Source of the DNA: an uncultured Pseudomonadales bacterium
Lineage (GTDB): Bacteria > Pseudomonadota > Gammaproteobacteria > Pseudomonadales > CANNCY01
Length of the DNA stretch: 64,000 nucleotides
Direction of reading: 5' to 3'
Assembly (NCBI GenBank): GCA_947503335.1
Contig: CANNCY010000002.1
Location: 1-64,000 of the forward strand
This document shows, in pieces, positions 47,887-56,999 of this stretch (within the stretch, counting starts at the first letter, position 1; each line of letters begins with the position of its first letter). The notes beneath the pieces are model-generated. The model did not search any database and had not been told where the DNA came from. It saw only the letters and a list, made by a program, of their open reading frames with translations. Position numbers and translations under genes: made by a program.

Positions 47887-49170
47887 TTACTTAAAACGAT
47901 CTAAGAATCCATAGTAAAGCATACCCGCTACCAACCCAGGCCAACGCAACAGCGTGCCGCCTGGGAATGAAGGTACATTTGCTCTAGCAAATACATCAAA
48001 TCCAGTATCATCACCGTCGATCGCATCGGCTATGAGCTGACCAGCAAACGAAGACAATACAAGCCCGTGACCAGAGTATCCCTGAGCGTAATAAAGGTTG
48101 TCTAAGCGGCCAAAATGCACCATTCGGTTCATGGTAACCGCCAACGTACCGCCCCAGCCATAATCTATCTTCGCATCAGCTAACTGCGGATAGATACGCA
48201 ACATACGCTTACGCACATAGCCCTTAATATCACTTGGGAACTTACCAGGAATATAGTTTTCACCACCGCCAAACAACATACGATTGTCAGCCGAAAGCCT
48301 GAAGTAATTCACTACAAATAGCGTATCACTGACTGCCTCGTTTTCTCGAATTAGTTCGCGGCACATCTCGTCAGATAACGGCTCGGTAGCCAACATGTAG
48401 TTGTTGATTGGCATAATCTTACCTGCAACGCGTGGTTCTAACTTGCCTAAATAGCCATTAGCGCCCAGTACTACTTTGTCGGCAACCACTTCACCATGCT
48501 CGGTTTTCACCGTTGTTGGCGATTTTCTGTCGTAGCTTAACACTCGCGAGTTTTCGAATATCTGTACACCTGCTTTTTCGGCAGCTTCAGCCAGACCTAA
48601 CGCAAAGTTTAACGGGTGTAAGTGCCCACTATCAGCGTCTCTAACACCGCCGTGATAGCAAGGCGAGCCTACTCGGTCAGACATCTCTTCAGGTGAAATA
48701 AATGAAATATGAGACGCCCCATAGTTAGCACGAAGATAATCTACTTCGTGGCGAGCCTCTTCAGTCTCTTTAGCATTAAACGTTGCATGAATAATACCTG
48801 GGCTAAAGTCGCAATCAATCTCGTGCTTAGCAATACGGTCTTTAACATACTGAAGCGCCGCTGCATTGAGATCAAAATGACGACGAGCATCATCTTTGCC
48901 ATACATTGCTTCAAGCTCTTCAACGCCATGACGCGGATCACCACCAGCATGACCGCCATTTCGACCTGAAGCTCCCCAGCCCATGCGCTCGGCCTCAAGC
49001 AACACAACAGAGTAGCCCTTTTCTCGCAACGCTAACGCTGCGTTAACACCGGTATATCCACCACCAATGACACAAACATCAACACGCAAGCTCTCACGTA
49101 ACTGCGGGCGCTCTTTTACATGGCCTTCATTCGCCGTAGCGAAATAATATGAATCTGGGTACTGAGACAT
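47887..49170 (-). CDS. FAD-dependent amine oxidase, PuuB/OrdL type
   Basis: 427 residues of the D-amino-acid-oxidase fold. The dinucleotide motif VCVIGGGYTGVNAALAL (near residues 32-48) and MGWGASGRNGGHAGG, which places the flavin, are typical of gamma-glutamylputrescine oxidase (PuuB) and similar enzymes oxidising secondary or primary amines to aldehydes with hydrogen peroxide release. No other puu genes are present, so the substrate remains open. Confidence 0.85.
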   Translation of the reverse strand: MSQYPDSYYFATANEGHVKERPQLRESLRVDVCVIGGGYTGVNAALALREKGYSVVLLEAERMGWGASGRNGGHAGGDPRHGVEELEAMYGKDDARRHFDLNAAALQYVKDRIAKHEIDCDFSPGIIHATFNAKETEEARHEVDYLRANYGASHISFISPEEMSDRVGSPCYHGGVRDADSGHLHPLNFALGLAEAAEKAGVQIFENSRVLSYDRKSPTTVKTEHGEVVADKVVLGANGYLGKLEPRVAGKIMPINNYMLATEPLSDEMCRELIRENEAVSDTLFVVNYFRLSADNRMLFGGGENYIPGKFPSDIKGYVRKRMLRIYPQLADAKIDYGWGGTLAVTMNRMVHFGRLDNLYYAQGYSGHGLVLSSFAGQLIADAIDGDDTGFDVFARANVPSFPGGTLLRWPGLVAGMLYYGFLDRFK

Positions 49171-49311
49171 ACCTACCTCTTGTTATCTAATGAATCGTAT
49201 AACTGTTTAAAATAATTGACAGATTGTATCTTTAACCAAACACCATGGCTAGGTTTACCACAGCATTGAAGTACATTTAGACATATAATGGCTGCATTAA
49301 CCGGAGGCTCT

Positions 49312-50037
49312 ATGAGTAACGACAGCATATATTCCATCCCTCTACAGTCGGTCGAAGGATTTCAATTTGATCACAAAGTAGCCGCGGTGTTCCCTGACAT
49401 GATCAGTCGCTCAGTGCCTGGCTACTCTACTATTGTAGCCATGACAGGCGTTTTGGCTGAGCGCTACGCAACCGACGGCTCAAATCTATACGACCTTGGC
49501 TGTTCACTAGGTGCCTCGACCATCTCAATGCGCGAAAAACTAGTTGCAAAGGATTGTAAAATTGTTGCAGTCGACAACAGTGATGCGATGATCGATCGCT
49601 GCCGTCACATCGTTGCCTTAGACGACAATCCCACCAAAGTTGAACTGATCGAAGGCGACATTCAAGACATTAGTATCGAAAACGCAACCGTGGTTGTACT
49701 GAACTTTACTTTGCAGTTTCTACCTATAAATGACAGAAAACAGCTTCTGCAGCGTATTTTTGACGGCATGAAACCCGGCGGAATCCTGGTTCTATCTGAA
49801 AAAGTGAAATTCGCCGACCCCCACTTACAAGAGCTAAATACCGACCTACATCACTCATTTAAGCGAGCCAACGGCTATAGCGATCTAGAGATTGCGCAAA
49901 AACGAACAGCACTTGAGAACGTTTTAATACCCGAAACGCTAGACGAACACGAAGCGCGCCTTAAGGCAATTGGCTTCAAAGCCTGCGATGTATGGTTTCA
50001 ATGCTTCAACTTTGCGTCACTTGTCGCTGTAAAATAA
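49312..50037 (+). CDS. cmoA: CmoA, carboxy-SAM synthase
   Basis: Makes carboxy-S-adenosylmethionine from SAM and prephenate for the cmo5U modification at tRNA position 34. The start at ATG 49312 (MSNDSIYS) is supported by GGAGG at 49303-49307; an ATG at 49288 is in frame but has no site. About 241 residues, with FQFDHKVAAVFPDMISRSVPGYSTIV and the SAM loop LYDLGCSLGASTISM. cmoB follows two bases after its stop. Confidence 0.95.
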   Translation: MSNDSIYSIPLQSVEGFQFDHKVAAVFPDMISRSVPGYSTIVAMTGVLAERYATDGSNLYDLGCSLGASTISMREKLVAKDCKIVAVDNSDAMIDRCRHIVALDDNPTKVELIEGDIQDISIENATVVVLNFTLQFLPINDRKQLLQRIFDGMKPGGILVLSEKVKFADPHLQELNTDLHHSFKRANGYSDLEIAQKRTALENVLIPETLDEHEARLKAIGFKACDVWFQCFNFASLVAVK

Positions 50038-50039
50038 CT

Positions 50040-51017
50040 ATGCAAGAGAACATTCTTACCCATTATCAGCCCTTAATAGAGCGCCTGCATGATACCAAGC
50101 TACAGGTCTGGGCAGACCACTTTGAAGAAATCTTCGCACGCCAATTTAATAGCAAACGCTGGGGTGACATCCCAAAGTGGCTAGATGGGCTCGCACAGCT
50201 TCCTGATCAAAAAGCAAAACATACTGACCTTAATAACAGCCAAGTAAGCTTTGAACTTGACGAGATTGATGTCGAAAGAACTAAACAGGCACTCATGCAG
50301 CTACACCCTTGGCGCAAGGGGCCGTACAATTTTGGCGGCATCCACATCGACACAGAATGGCGCTCAGATTTTAAATGGGACCGTGTTGTCAAAGGCATAT
50401 CACCTCTAAAAGGCCGTACAGTATTAGACGTGGGTTGCGGGTCGGGTTATCACTGCTGGCGAATGGCTGGCGAAGGGGCAGACCTTGTCATTGGCATCGA
50501 CCCATCCCCCCTGTTTGTTGCCCAATTTTTAGCAATGCAACGGGTTGCTCAACAACAAACCGCATGGGTAATCCCTTCAGGTATCGAACACCTACCGCCT
50601 CAGCTACGCGCTTTTGATACTGTGTTTTCAATGGGTGTTCTATACCATCGAAAATCTCCCATTGATCACCTAATGGAACTTCGAGAAGCATTAGTATCTG
50701 GGGGCGAATTGGTACTTGAAACCCTAGTAATAGAAGGCGGGCCTAACGATGTTTTAGTGCCATCTGGGCGATACGCACAGATGGGTAACGTTTGGTTCTT
50801 ACCATCTGTCGAGCACCTAAAAATCTGGCTTGAGAAGGTTAAGTTTAAAGATGTAGAGCTGGTCGACTTAAATGAAACGACCACAGAAGAACAACGAAGC
50901 ACTGAATGGATGCGATTTCATTCGCTTAAAGATTATCTAAACCCAGAAGATACTACGCAAACAATAGAAGGCTATCCACGCCCCTTAAGAGCGGTCATTC
51001 GAGCGACGGCGCCATAA
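50040..51017 (+). CDS. cmoB: CmoB, tRNA U34 carboxymethyltransferase
   Basis: Transfers the carboxymethyl group from carboxy-SAM to 5-hydroxyuridine 34. About 325 residues from ATG 50040; the frame also contains an ATG inside cmoA (49992), which would be too long. RKGPYNFGGIHIDTEWRSDFKWDR and the loop VLDVGCGSGYHCWRM are the family blocks. Two-base spacing to cmoA shows one operon. Confidence 0.95.
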   Translation: MQENILTHYQPLIERLHDTKLQVWADHFEEIFARQFNSKRWGDIPKWLDGLAQLPDQKAKHTDLNNSQVSFELDEIDVERTKQALMQLHPWRKGPYNFGGIHIDTEWRSDFKWDRVVKGISPLKGRTVLDVGCGSGYHCWRMAGEGADLVIGIDPSPLFVAQFLAMQRVAQQQTAWVIPSGIEHLPPQLRAFDTVFSMGVLYHRKSPIDHLMELREALVSGGELVLETLVIEGGPNDVLVPSGRYAQMGNVWFLPSVEHLKIWLEKVKFKDVELVDLNETTTEEQRSTEWMRFHSLKDYLNPEDTTQTIEGYPRPLRAVIRATAP

Positions 51018-51037
51018 AAGCTGCCGTCAATAACATC

Positions 51038-51057
51038 GGGCGAGCTAAACCTCGCCC
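51038..51057. terminator. Hairpin at the end of the FixJ-like gene
   Basis: GGGCGAG-CTAAAC-CTCGCCC with the regulator's stop codon in its loop. There is no T run on either strand, so it may be only a weak terminator between convergent genes. Confidence 0.35.
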
Positions 51058-51656
51058 CGAGCACGCAATACCATCTGCACCAACTGAGCTAAAGAGTGAG
51101 TACCCATTTTCTTCATGACTCGACCACGGTGAATCTCGACAGTTCGCTCACTAATTTCGAGGTCAAAACCGATCACCTTATTAGCCTTACCCTCTACCAT
51201 CATCTCCATCACTTCTGCTTCACGGGCGGTTAGGGTATCTAAGCGCTCTTTGATCTGATTCACCTCAACTGACTTGTTGCGATTATCAGCGTCTAGCGAT
51301 AGAGCGGCATATATTTTATCGAGCAACTCTTGTTCTCGATATGGCTTGGTGACGAAATCAGCTGCACCACGTTGCATTGCGTCTACCGCCATCTGAATAT
51401 CACCATGACCCGTCACAAAAATGACCGGCATCGTACAGCCCCTTTCTATAAGGGTCTTATGTAGCTCAATGCCGTTCATACCCGGCATACGTACATCTAA
51501 CAAGATGCATCCAGTCATGTCGTCTTGATAGGCGTCGAGAAAACTAGGTGCATCGATAAACGATTCAAAAGCCTGATCGATCGACTCTAGCATCATTTCT
51601 TCAGACTCGCGCACCGCTTCGTCATCTTCAATGATGTATACCTTTTGTTCACTCAT
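51045..51656 (-). CDS. FixJ-like two-component response regulator
   Basis: 203 residues: a receiver domain (phosphorylated Asp in CILLDVRMPGMNG; KP in FVTKPYREQELL) and a LuxR-type helix-turn-helix (LDTLTAREAEVMEMMVEGKANKVIGFDLEISERTVEIHRGRVMKKM). This is the FixJ/TodT arrangement. The gene diverges from a REC-PAS-kinase across a 92-base gap, so the two are probably partners. Confidence 0.9.
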   Translation of the reverse strand: MSEQKVYIIEDDEAVRESEEMMLESIDQAFESFIDAPSFLDAYQDDMTGCILLDVRMPGMNGIELHKTLIERGCTMPVIFVTGHGDIQMAVDAMQRGAADFVTKPYREQELLDKIYAALSLDADNRNKSVEVNQIKERLDTLTAREAEVMEMMVEGKANKVIGFDLEISERTVEIHRGRVMKKMGTHSLAQLVQMVLRARGEV

Positions 51657-51694
51657 ATTTGATTGCCTCTGCTATGATTGATCTGACGCCTGTT

Positions 51695-51700
51695 TATAAT
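51695..51700 (+). promoter_or_regulatory. Candidate -10 for the FixL-like kinase gene
   Basis: A perfect TATAAT 49 bases before the GTG start, in the gap shared with the divergent regulator gene. No good -35 is seen at the normal distance, so it may need an activator. A lone FNR half-site (TTGAT, 51678-51682) is nearby. Confidence 0.4.
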
Positions 51701-51748
51701 AGATCATTCTACACTCAATCCCAATTAAGATAATAGTCAAGGTGCACC

Positions 51749-53266
51749 GTGGCCAGCAAACCCAAGATTCTTATTGTCGATGACCACCCCACAACGCTTA
51801 AAATGCTCGGGCTGGTTCTGAAAGGTATGGATGTAGACGTTATTGAGGCTTCTAACGGGCTAGATGCGATCGAAGCAGCACGCCAGCATCAGCCCACGGT
51901 GATACTACTAGACATCATCATGCCCGACATAGATGGCTTTCAAGTGCTGTCGGTTATCAAGCAAGGTGCACACACGTCGAGTATCCCTGTCATCTTTTTA
52001 TCTGGCGTAGAAGACAGCGAGTCAAAAATACGAGGGCTAAAATGTGGCGCCGTTGATTTCATCAACAAACCCTTTAATGCTGAAGAAGTTCGCGCCCGTG
52101 TCTCGACACATATAAAGATTCGAGAGTTAGAGCAAGCACTAATAGCTAAGAACATCTCATTAGAAGACGATTTGCAGCGCATCGTTACAACCGTTAACGA
52201 AGGCATCATCAGTACCGATATCGAAGGTAACATCAGCTTTACCAACCCCCACGCAAGCGAGATTACCGGCTACAACGTGGCCGAACTACAGGGCATGAAT
52301 CTTAATCAACTGTTTAACCACGAAGACAACCCCGCGCAAAATAATTTGCTTACAAACCTACTTGAGCCTAAAGGTGCAATCAGTGCGCAGAATACTCAAA
52401 TGATCCAAAAAGATGGTGGGCTAGTTGACGTGCGCTTTAGCTGCTCACCCAAGTTAGAGAACAACACTCTGACAGGCACAGTATTGATTGTTAGTGATCG
52501 AACTGACGAGGTTGCGAGAGAAAAAGCCCTTGAAAAGGCACGTGAAGAACTCAGAAAACAACGCGAAAGCCTCGCCCATATCGAAAGACTGAGCACTATG
52601 GGCGAAATGGCAGCCGGTTTTGCCCACGAAGTAAACCAACCGTTAACCGCGATCGCCAACTACACGGCACTGTCTCATAGACTACTAGCGAACCCCGAAA
52701 AGCACGACAAACTGGGTGAGGTGCTAGACAAAATCAACACACAGAGTATTCGAGCCAGCGAAGTAATTAAACGTTTAAGGGGATTTGTTGCGAAGCCCAG
52801 CACTGAAAATAGAATCAGCGTTTCTACCAAGCAGCTAGTCACAGACGTGATCACGCTTGCAGAAGTAGACGCAAAAAACAACAGTGTACCAGTCGCTATT
52901 GCCCCGCATTTTGAAGACGGAGTCGTGCTAGCCGACCCTATCGAACTGCAGCAAGTATTGCTCAATCTCGTTCGCAATGCCGTCGAATCAACTGCCGAAG
53001 CCAACAATAAGAGCCCAGTCGTTGTAGACTGCTGCGCGATTGGCAAGGGAGAACTGAAACTAACCGTAAAAGACCACGGCGTCGGCATTACCGACGAAGC
53101 CGCAAAGTCACTGTTTCATCCATTCTTCAGTACTAAAGCTAGAGGAATGGGAATAGGCTTGTCGGTTTGCAAAACGATCGTTGAATCGCATGGTGGCATC
53201 ATAGGTTTTGAACAGAGCGACCACGGTGCTCTGTTCTATCTACAACTACCTAGAGATTCTGATTGA
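51749..53266 (+). CDS. Soluble REC-PAS-histidine kinase, FixL-like
   Basis: 505 residues from a GTG start. The order is a receiver domain (1-125, with VILLDIIMPDIDG), a linker helix, a PAS domain (about 145-260, IVTTVNEGIISTDIEGNISFTN), a coiled coil, HisKA of the FixL/NtrB-like class (LSTMGEMAAGFAHEVNQPLTAIANY, His near 295) and HATPase (LVRNAVES, DHGVGI, GMGIGLSV). There is no membrane segment, so the signal is intracellular. I see no obvious heme histidine in the PAS domain, so oxygen sensing is unproven. The kinase and its divergent LuxR-type regulator look like a FixLJ-type pair, with the receiver in front as an input or sink. Confidence 0.88.
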   Translation: MASKPKILIVDDHPTTLKMLGLVLKGMDVDVIEASNGLDAIEAARQHQPTVILLDIIMPDIDGFQVLSVIKQGAHTSSIPVIFLSGVEDSESKIRGLKCGAVDFINKPFNAEEVRARVSTHIKIRELEQALIAKNISLEDDLQRIVTTVNEGIISTDIEGNISFTNPHASEITGYNVAELQGMNLNQLFNHEDNPAQNNLLTNLLEPKGAISAQNTQMIQKDGGLVDVRFSCSPKLENNTLTGTVLIVSDRTDEVAREKALEKAREELRKQRESLAHIERLSTMGEMAAGFAHEVNQPLTAIANYTALSHRLLANPEKHDKLGEVLDKINTQSIRASEVIKRLRGFVAKPSTENRISVSTKQLVTDVITLAEVDAKNNSVPVAIAPHFEDGVVLADPIELQQVLLNLVRNAVESTAEANNKSPVVVDCCAIGKGELKLTVKDHGVGITDEAAKSLFHPFFSTKARGMGIGLSVCKTIVESHGGIIGFEQSDHGALFYLQLPRDSD

Positions 53267-53470
53267 TTAGACAAGTGCCTCATCAGCGGCTTGCTGAGCT
53301 TTGGGCTCGCCGTTTTTGATTCTGTCGTAGATTTCTTGGCGGTGAATGCTTACATGTTGCGGCGCTTCGATGCCAATGCGTACCTGGTTTCCACGTGCTC
53401 CTAGCACTGTAATGACGGTCTCATCATCAATAACTAATCGCTCGCCAACCTTGCGAGTTAGAATTAACAT
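53267..53470 (-). CDS. csrA: CsrA, global RNA-binding regulator
   Basis: 67 residues with the typical sequence [36 protein letters not shown]. It binds GGA in leader RNAs and controls translation of carbon storage, biofilm and motility genes. The key RNA-contact residues L4, R6 and R44-like HRQEIYDRI are present. The stop codon directly abuts that of the FixL-like gene. A 6-bp hairpin (53481-53496) lies just before its start codon. Confidence 0.96.
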   Translation of the reverse strand: MLILTRKVGERLVIDDETVITVLGARGNQVRIGIEAPQHVSIHRQEIYDRIKNGEPKAQQAADEALV

Positions 53471-53480
53471 AATTATCTTT

Positions 53481-53496
53481 TTGGTCGACTGACCAA
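53481..53496 (-). promoter_or_regulatory. Hairpin in the csrA leader
   Basis: TTGGTC-GACT-GACCAA forms a stem that begins 10 bases before the csrA start codon. It could affect translation of csrA. It has no GGA in its loop, so it is not a classical CsrA site. Confidence 0.35.
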
Positions 53497-53691
53497 CCCC
53501 AATTCAGTAGAGATAAAGCTGTTCTACTTGTTATATACAGCCGTGCTGTAACTATAGCCTTGTAGTCAAAAGACTACAACGAAAACTGTGAACAACTAGT
53601 CATTTTTGTGATCTGAGTACGTATTGATTCGTATTTAATAATGATTGAATGAGCACTAACATCTCGCCCTAAGTAACACGGGTTAAAAGGC

Positions 53692-53883
53692 ATGACTGAA
53701 GAGATCGAAAAATTGAGCAAAGATGCATTCGTATTTTTACGAGAAGAATGCTGTGCGCGTCAATTGCCTTTCGATCTAGTACTTCAGGAGCAAATCAAGG
53801 GGCTTATGGGCGTAGCCAGCACCTGTTTAGACCAGGATTCGCAAAAACGCCTTCTGATAGAGCTAGAAAAACATCTAGACTAG
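53692..53883 (+). CDS. Small acidic protein of unknown function
   Basis: 63 residues (TEEIEKLSKDAFVFLREECCARQLPFDLVLQEQIKGLMGV...), mostly helical, with two adjacent cysteines. AAAAGG lies a few bases before the ATG. It overlaps the end of the EvgS-like kinase gene by four bases on the opposite strand. No family recognised. It has a plausible start and helix pattern, but it may not be real. Confidence 0.45.
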   Translation: MTEEIEKLSKDAFVFLREECCARQLPFDLVLQEQIKGLMGVASTCLDQDSQKRLLIELEKHLD

Positions 53884-56800
53884 TTGCGCCACTGATCAAG
53901 ATATCGCCAAGTATCGGTGACTGCTATTTCTAGCTCTGACAGCAACTGCTTCACTAGCGCGAACTCATTGGCTCGACCAGCCTCTTCTATCTGTAAAGCA
54001 ATGTGGGCAATCTTTGCCAACCCGCCACTACCCGCACCTCCTTTCATACGGTGCGAAGCCTCGATTACGGCCTGAATCTGCTCATCTAATACAGCCCGCT
54101 TTAGGGCATTCCAGTCTTTCTCAGTCTCAGATCGCAACTCATCTACTAGGTCGATTATCGCCCTCTTATCTAACCCGAGATCAGCAAACGGTCTCTCGTT
54201 AAAAAACGGCAGATCGTCTGAATCAAGACTCTCGACTTCTGATTCACCAGTGTCATGGGCCAATTCAAACTGCGTAAGAGTTTCTGTAAGCCGCTGAATA
54301 GTCACTGGCTTGTGTAAAAACGCCTCAAATAGATCTGCCCCCTCTTTATCTAACTCTAAATCATTAGCTGTTACGGCAATGATCACTGTTGATGGAGCAA
54401 AGTGTCTAATATGTTCAGCGAGTTCAAACCCACTCATACCGGGCATCTGAATATCAGTTAACACTAGTGGATAGCGGTGTTTTTGAAACAATCGCCATGC
54501 CTCGTCACCTGACGAAGCCGAGTCAAATTGAATGTCGAGTACCTTTAATTGACGACCCAATACACCCAAGTTAGTCTGATGATCATCTACTATCAGTACT
54601 GTTTCAGAAATCCCTGACTTAGATGGTGCTTCAACCAGCATTGAGGTGGCGCTTTTTACACTATCTACAGGCGATAAGGTAAATTGAACCTCAAACCAAA
54701 ACCGTGCCCCGTGACCTAATTTACTTTCTACGCAAAGATTACTACCCATTAGATCTAAAATTTCTTTTGATATCGCCAAGCCTAGCCCGCTTCCACCGAA
54801 GCGCCCCGCAACGCGATCATCTCCCTGGTCAAACGGAGTAAATATACTCTGAAGATTGCTTTCGTCAATTCCGATACCCGTATCAACGACACAGAATCGA
54901 ATTGTTGCTAGCTCGTCATGAATCTGCTGTTCAATGTCTAAATGTACCGAACCTTGCTCTGTAAACTTTACTGCGTTGCCAACGATATTTATAAGCACCT
55001 GCTTAAGGCGCATACGGTCAAAATGCGCATAAGGATGATCACAATTGACCGATGTTGTTAGTTCGATACCCTTGGTTCTAGCCTCTAGTCGAAAAAGCTC
55101 AACTACTTCATCGATCACCTCAATCAAGTTTGCTGACACCGGTATGAGAGTCATCTTGCCTTCAGATGACTTTGAAAAATCGAGTACGTCATTAATAATT
55201 TGAAGCAATCCTTTAGAGGATTGATACACAGTATTAAGCTGCTTGCGTTGATCTTGCGTCAACTTACTAAACGACATTATTTCGAGCATACCTAACACAC
55301 CATTTAATGGCGTTCTGATTTCGTGACTCATCGTAGCTAAAAAGTGTGCCTTTGCCGCTGCAGCCTGCTCAGCACTTTTACGAGCTTCAACCAGCGCCGC
55401 TTCAGCTCGCTTTCGCTCGTCTATTTCTCTCGACAATCGTCTATTCCATAGACCAAACGCGAAAATAATTGCTAATACAATTAGCCCTGTCCACATAAGC
55501 CGGCGCAGCCACACCCCGCGTTCGAACGCAAAATCGTACGGCAGTAACAACCAACGCTGTTTAATTTCGGCAAGTTCTTCGCGAGTGATTGTGTTAATCG
55601 CCTTAGACAAAATACTTTGCAGTTCGGGCCAATCGGTACGCACCGCAAAACGAAGATCACTAAGCCCTAAATCAATGGGTGACGCTACTTTCAACCCAGT
55701 GATGTCATAGCGCTCTATGAGGTAGTTAACGTTTAAACTCGCCCCGACATAGGCATAAGCCTCACCTGAAGCCACTTTCATCAATGCTTCTTGCGGCGTT
55801 TCTGTAAAAAGAATTTTGACACCTGGCTCTACCTTGCGCAGTAAGTCTATTTCAAGAAACCCCCTGGGCATCGCAACCAACTTGTTGGCAAGATCTCTCT
55901 CTCGCCTAATAACGGTTTCTGTCTGAGTAACGATGACGTTACTTACTTCATAGTAAGGGTCAGTGAACAACATATAGTCGTCTCTAAGCTCACTAAAATA
56001 TAGCCCCGTAACAACGTCTGACATTTGTTCGCGCATGCTAAATAAAGCATGCGGCCAACTATCAGTAAGCACCGGCTTAAACTGAATACCTGTTCGATCT
56101 GAAATAAGCTTAAGTATCTCGCTATCTACCCCCTCTACCTTGTCACCATTAACTACCGTAAAGGGCGCGAATGCATTTTTCGCAAACACTACCGATATTT
56201 CGGGATGCCTTTCAATAAAGGCTTTCTCTCTTTGAGTTAGTGGTAACACCTCAGAACGCGAAAAGTATCGTGCCTGTGGGTCAAGCACCCAGCGCCGTTC
56301 TATTTCAAGCTTTAAGCGATCACTAATGGCTGCAAAACCATCATTTACTTCAGCGGCGCTAACCACGCTGCTCTCACTGATCACTGGATAAGACAATCTG
56401 AAGCTTCTACCTGAATCGGCGATTCGTAGATTAGTCGGATTTCCGGCTCGAGAAATCAACGTTAAAGCCTCTAGTAAGCTAGAACTAAAAAGACCATCGA
56501 TCTCGCCATTTATCGCCGCATGAATCACATCATCATTACTTTCGTAGGTATGCAGCTTAAAGTGAGGATAATATTTTTCGATCCATTCGATGCCAGCCGA
56601 TCGGCTGATAATTCCGATAGTTAACACATCCTTATAAATATCGACGCCATCACTGACAATAAGGGCCGTTGCCTTACCGTACAACGCGTCACCAAAGATT
56701 AAAGTATCGCGCCGCTCTTGTGATTCGAATATACCCGTGTGAACATCTGCTGTGCCTTGCTCGATTGCAACGATCGAGTCTTCAAATGAGCTGGGAATAC

Positions 56801-56999
56801 ACTGAATTGTATGGCCGGTTTGTTTTGCCCATAACTGCCACAGATCAATAAAAAGCCCGCTACACTGCCCGTTTTCATCAAGTAGTGTGTATGGCGTAAA
56901 GTCGACGGGCATGGCTAATCGCACTACTTTACTTTGTTCGGCCAGCGTTGCAGAACAACAAAACAGCAAAGTTAACAGGGTAACAAAGCGCTTAATCAT
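53880..56999 (-). CDS. EvgS/BvgS-like hybrid sensor kinase
   Basis: 1039 residues: signal peptide (1-20), two periplasmic family 3 solute-binding domains (about 25-245 and 260-485, the second beginning HPEISVVFAKNAFAPFTVVNGDKVEG), a membrane helix (about 495-515), HisKA (FLATMSHEIRTPLNGVLGM), HATPase (LINIVGNAVKFT; DTGIGI; GGSGLGLAI), a receiver (VLTDIQMPGMSG) and a C-terminal HPt domain with ASHRMKGGAG. The full His-Asp-His relay is in one chain, so only a separate DNA-binding regulator is missing. No such regulator is adjacent. No PAS domain is visible. Its ATG overlaps the stop of the potassium channel gene by four bases. Confidence 0.92.
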   Translation of the reverse strand: MIKRFVTLLTLLFCCSATLAEQSKVVRLAMPVDFTPYTLLDENGQCSGLFIDLWQLWAKQTGHTIQCIPSSFEDSIVAIEQGTADVHTGIFESQERRDTLIFGDALYGKATALIVSDGVDIYKDVLTIGIISRSAGIEWIEKYYPHFKLHTYESNDDVIHAAINGEIDGLFSSSLLEALTLISRAGNPTNLRIADSGRSFRLSYPVISESSVVSAAEVNDGFAAISDRLKLEIERRWVLDPQARYFSRSEVLPLTQREKAFIERHPEISVVFAKNAFAPFTVVNGDKVEGVDSEILKLISDRTGIQFKPVLTDSWPHALFSMREQMSDVVTGLYFSELRDDYMLFTDPYYEVSNVIVTQTETVIRRERDLANKLVAMPRGFLEIDLLRKVEPGVKILFTETPQEALMKVASGEAYAYVGASLNVNYLIERYDITGLKVASPIDLGLSDLRFAVRTDWPELQSILSKAINTITREELAEIKQRWLLLPYDFAFERGVWLRRLMWTGLIVLAIIFAFGLWNRRLSREIDERKRAEAALVEARKSAEQAAAAKAHFLATMSHEIRTPLNGVLGMLEIMSFSKLTQDQRKQLNTVYQSSKGLLQIINDVLDFSKSSEGKMTLIPVSANLIEVIDEVVELFRLEARTKGIELTTSVNCDHPYAHFDRMRLKQVLINIVGNAVKFTEQGSVHLDIEQQIHDELATIRFCVVDTGIGIDESNLQSIFTPFDQGDDRVAGRFGGSGLGLAISKEILDLMGSNLCVESKLGHGARFWFEVQFTLSPVDSVKSATSMLVEAPSKSGISETVLIVDDHQTNLGVLGRQLKVLDIQFDSASSGDEAWRLFQKHRYPLVLTDIQMPGMSGFELAEHIRHFAPSTVIIAVTANDLELDKEGADLFEAFLHKPVTIQRLTETLTQFELAHDTGESEVESLDSDDLPFFNERPFADLGLDKRAIIDLVDELRSETEKDWNALKRAVLDEQIQAVIEASHRMKGGAGSGGLAKIAHIALQIEEAGRANEFALVKQLLSELEIAVTDTWRYLDQWRN

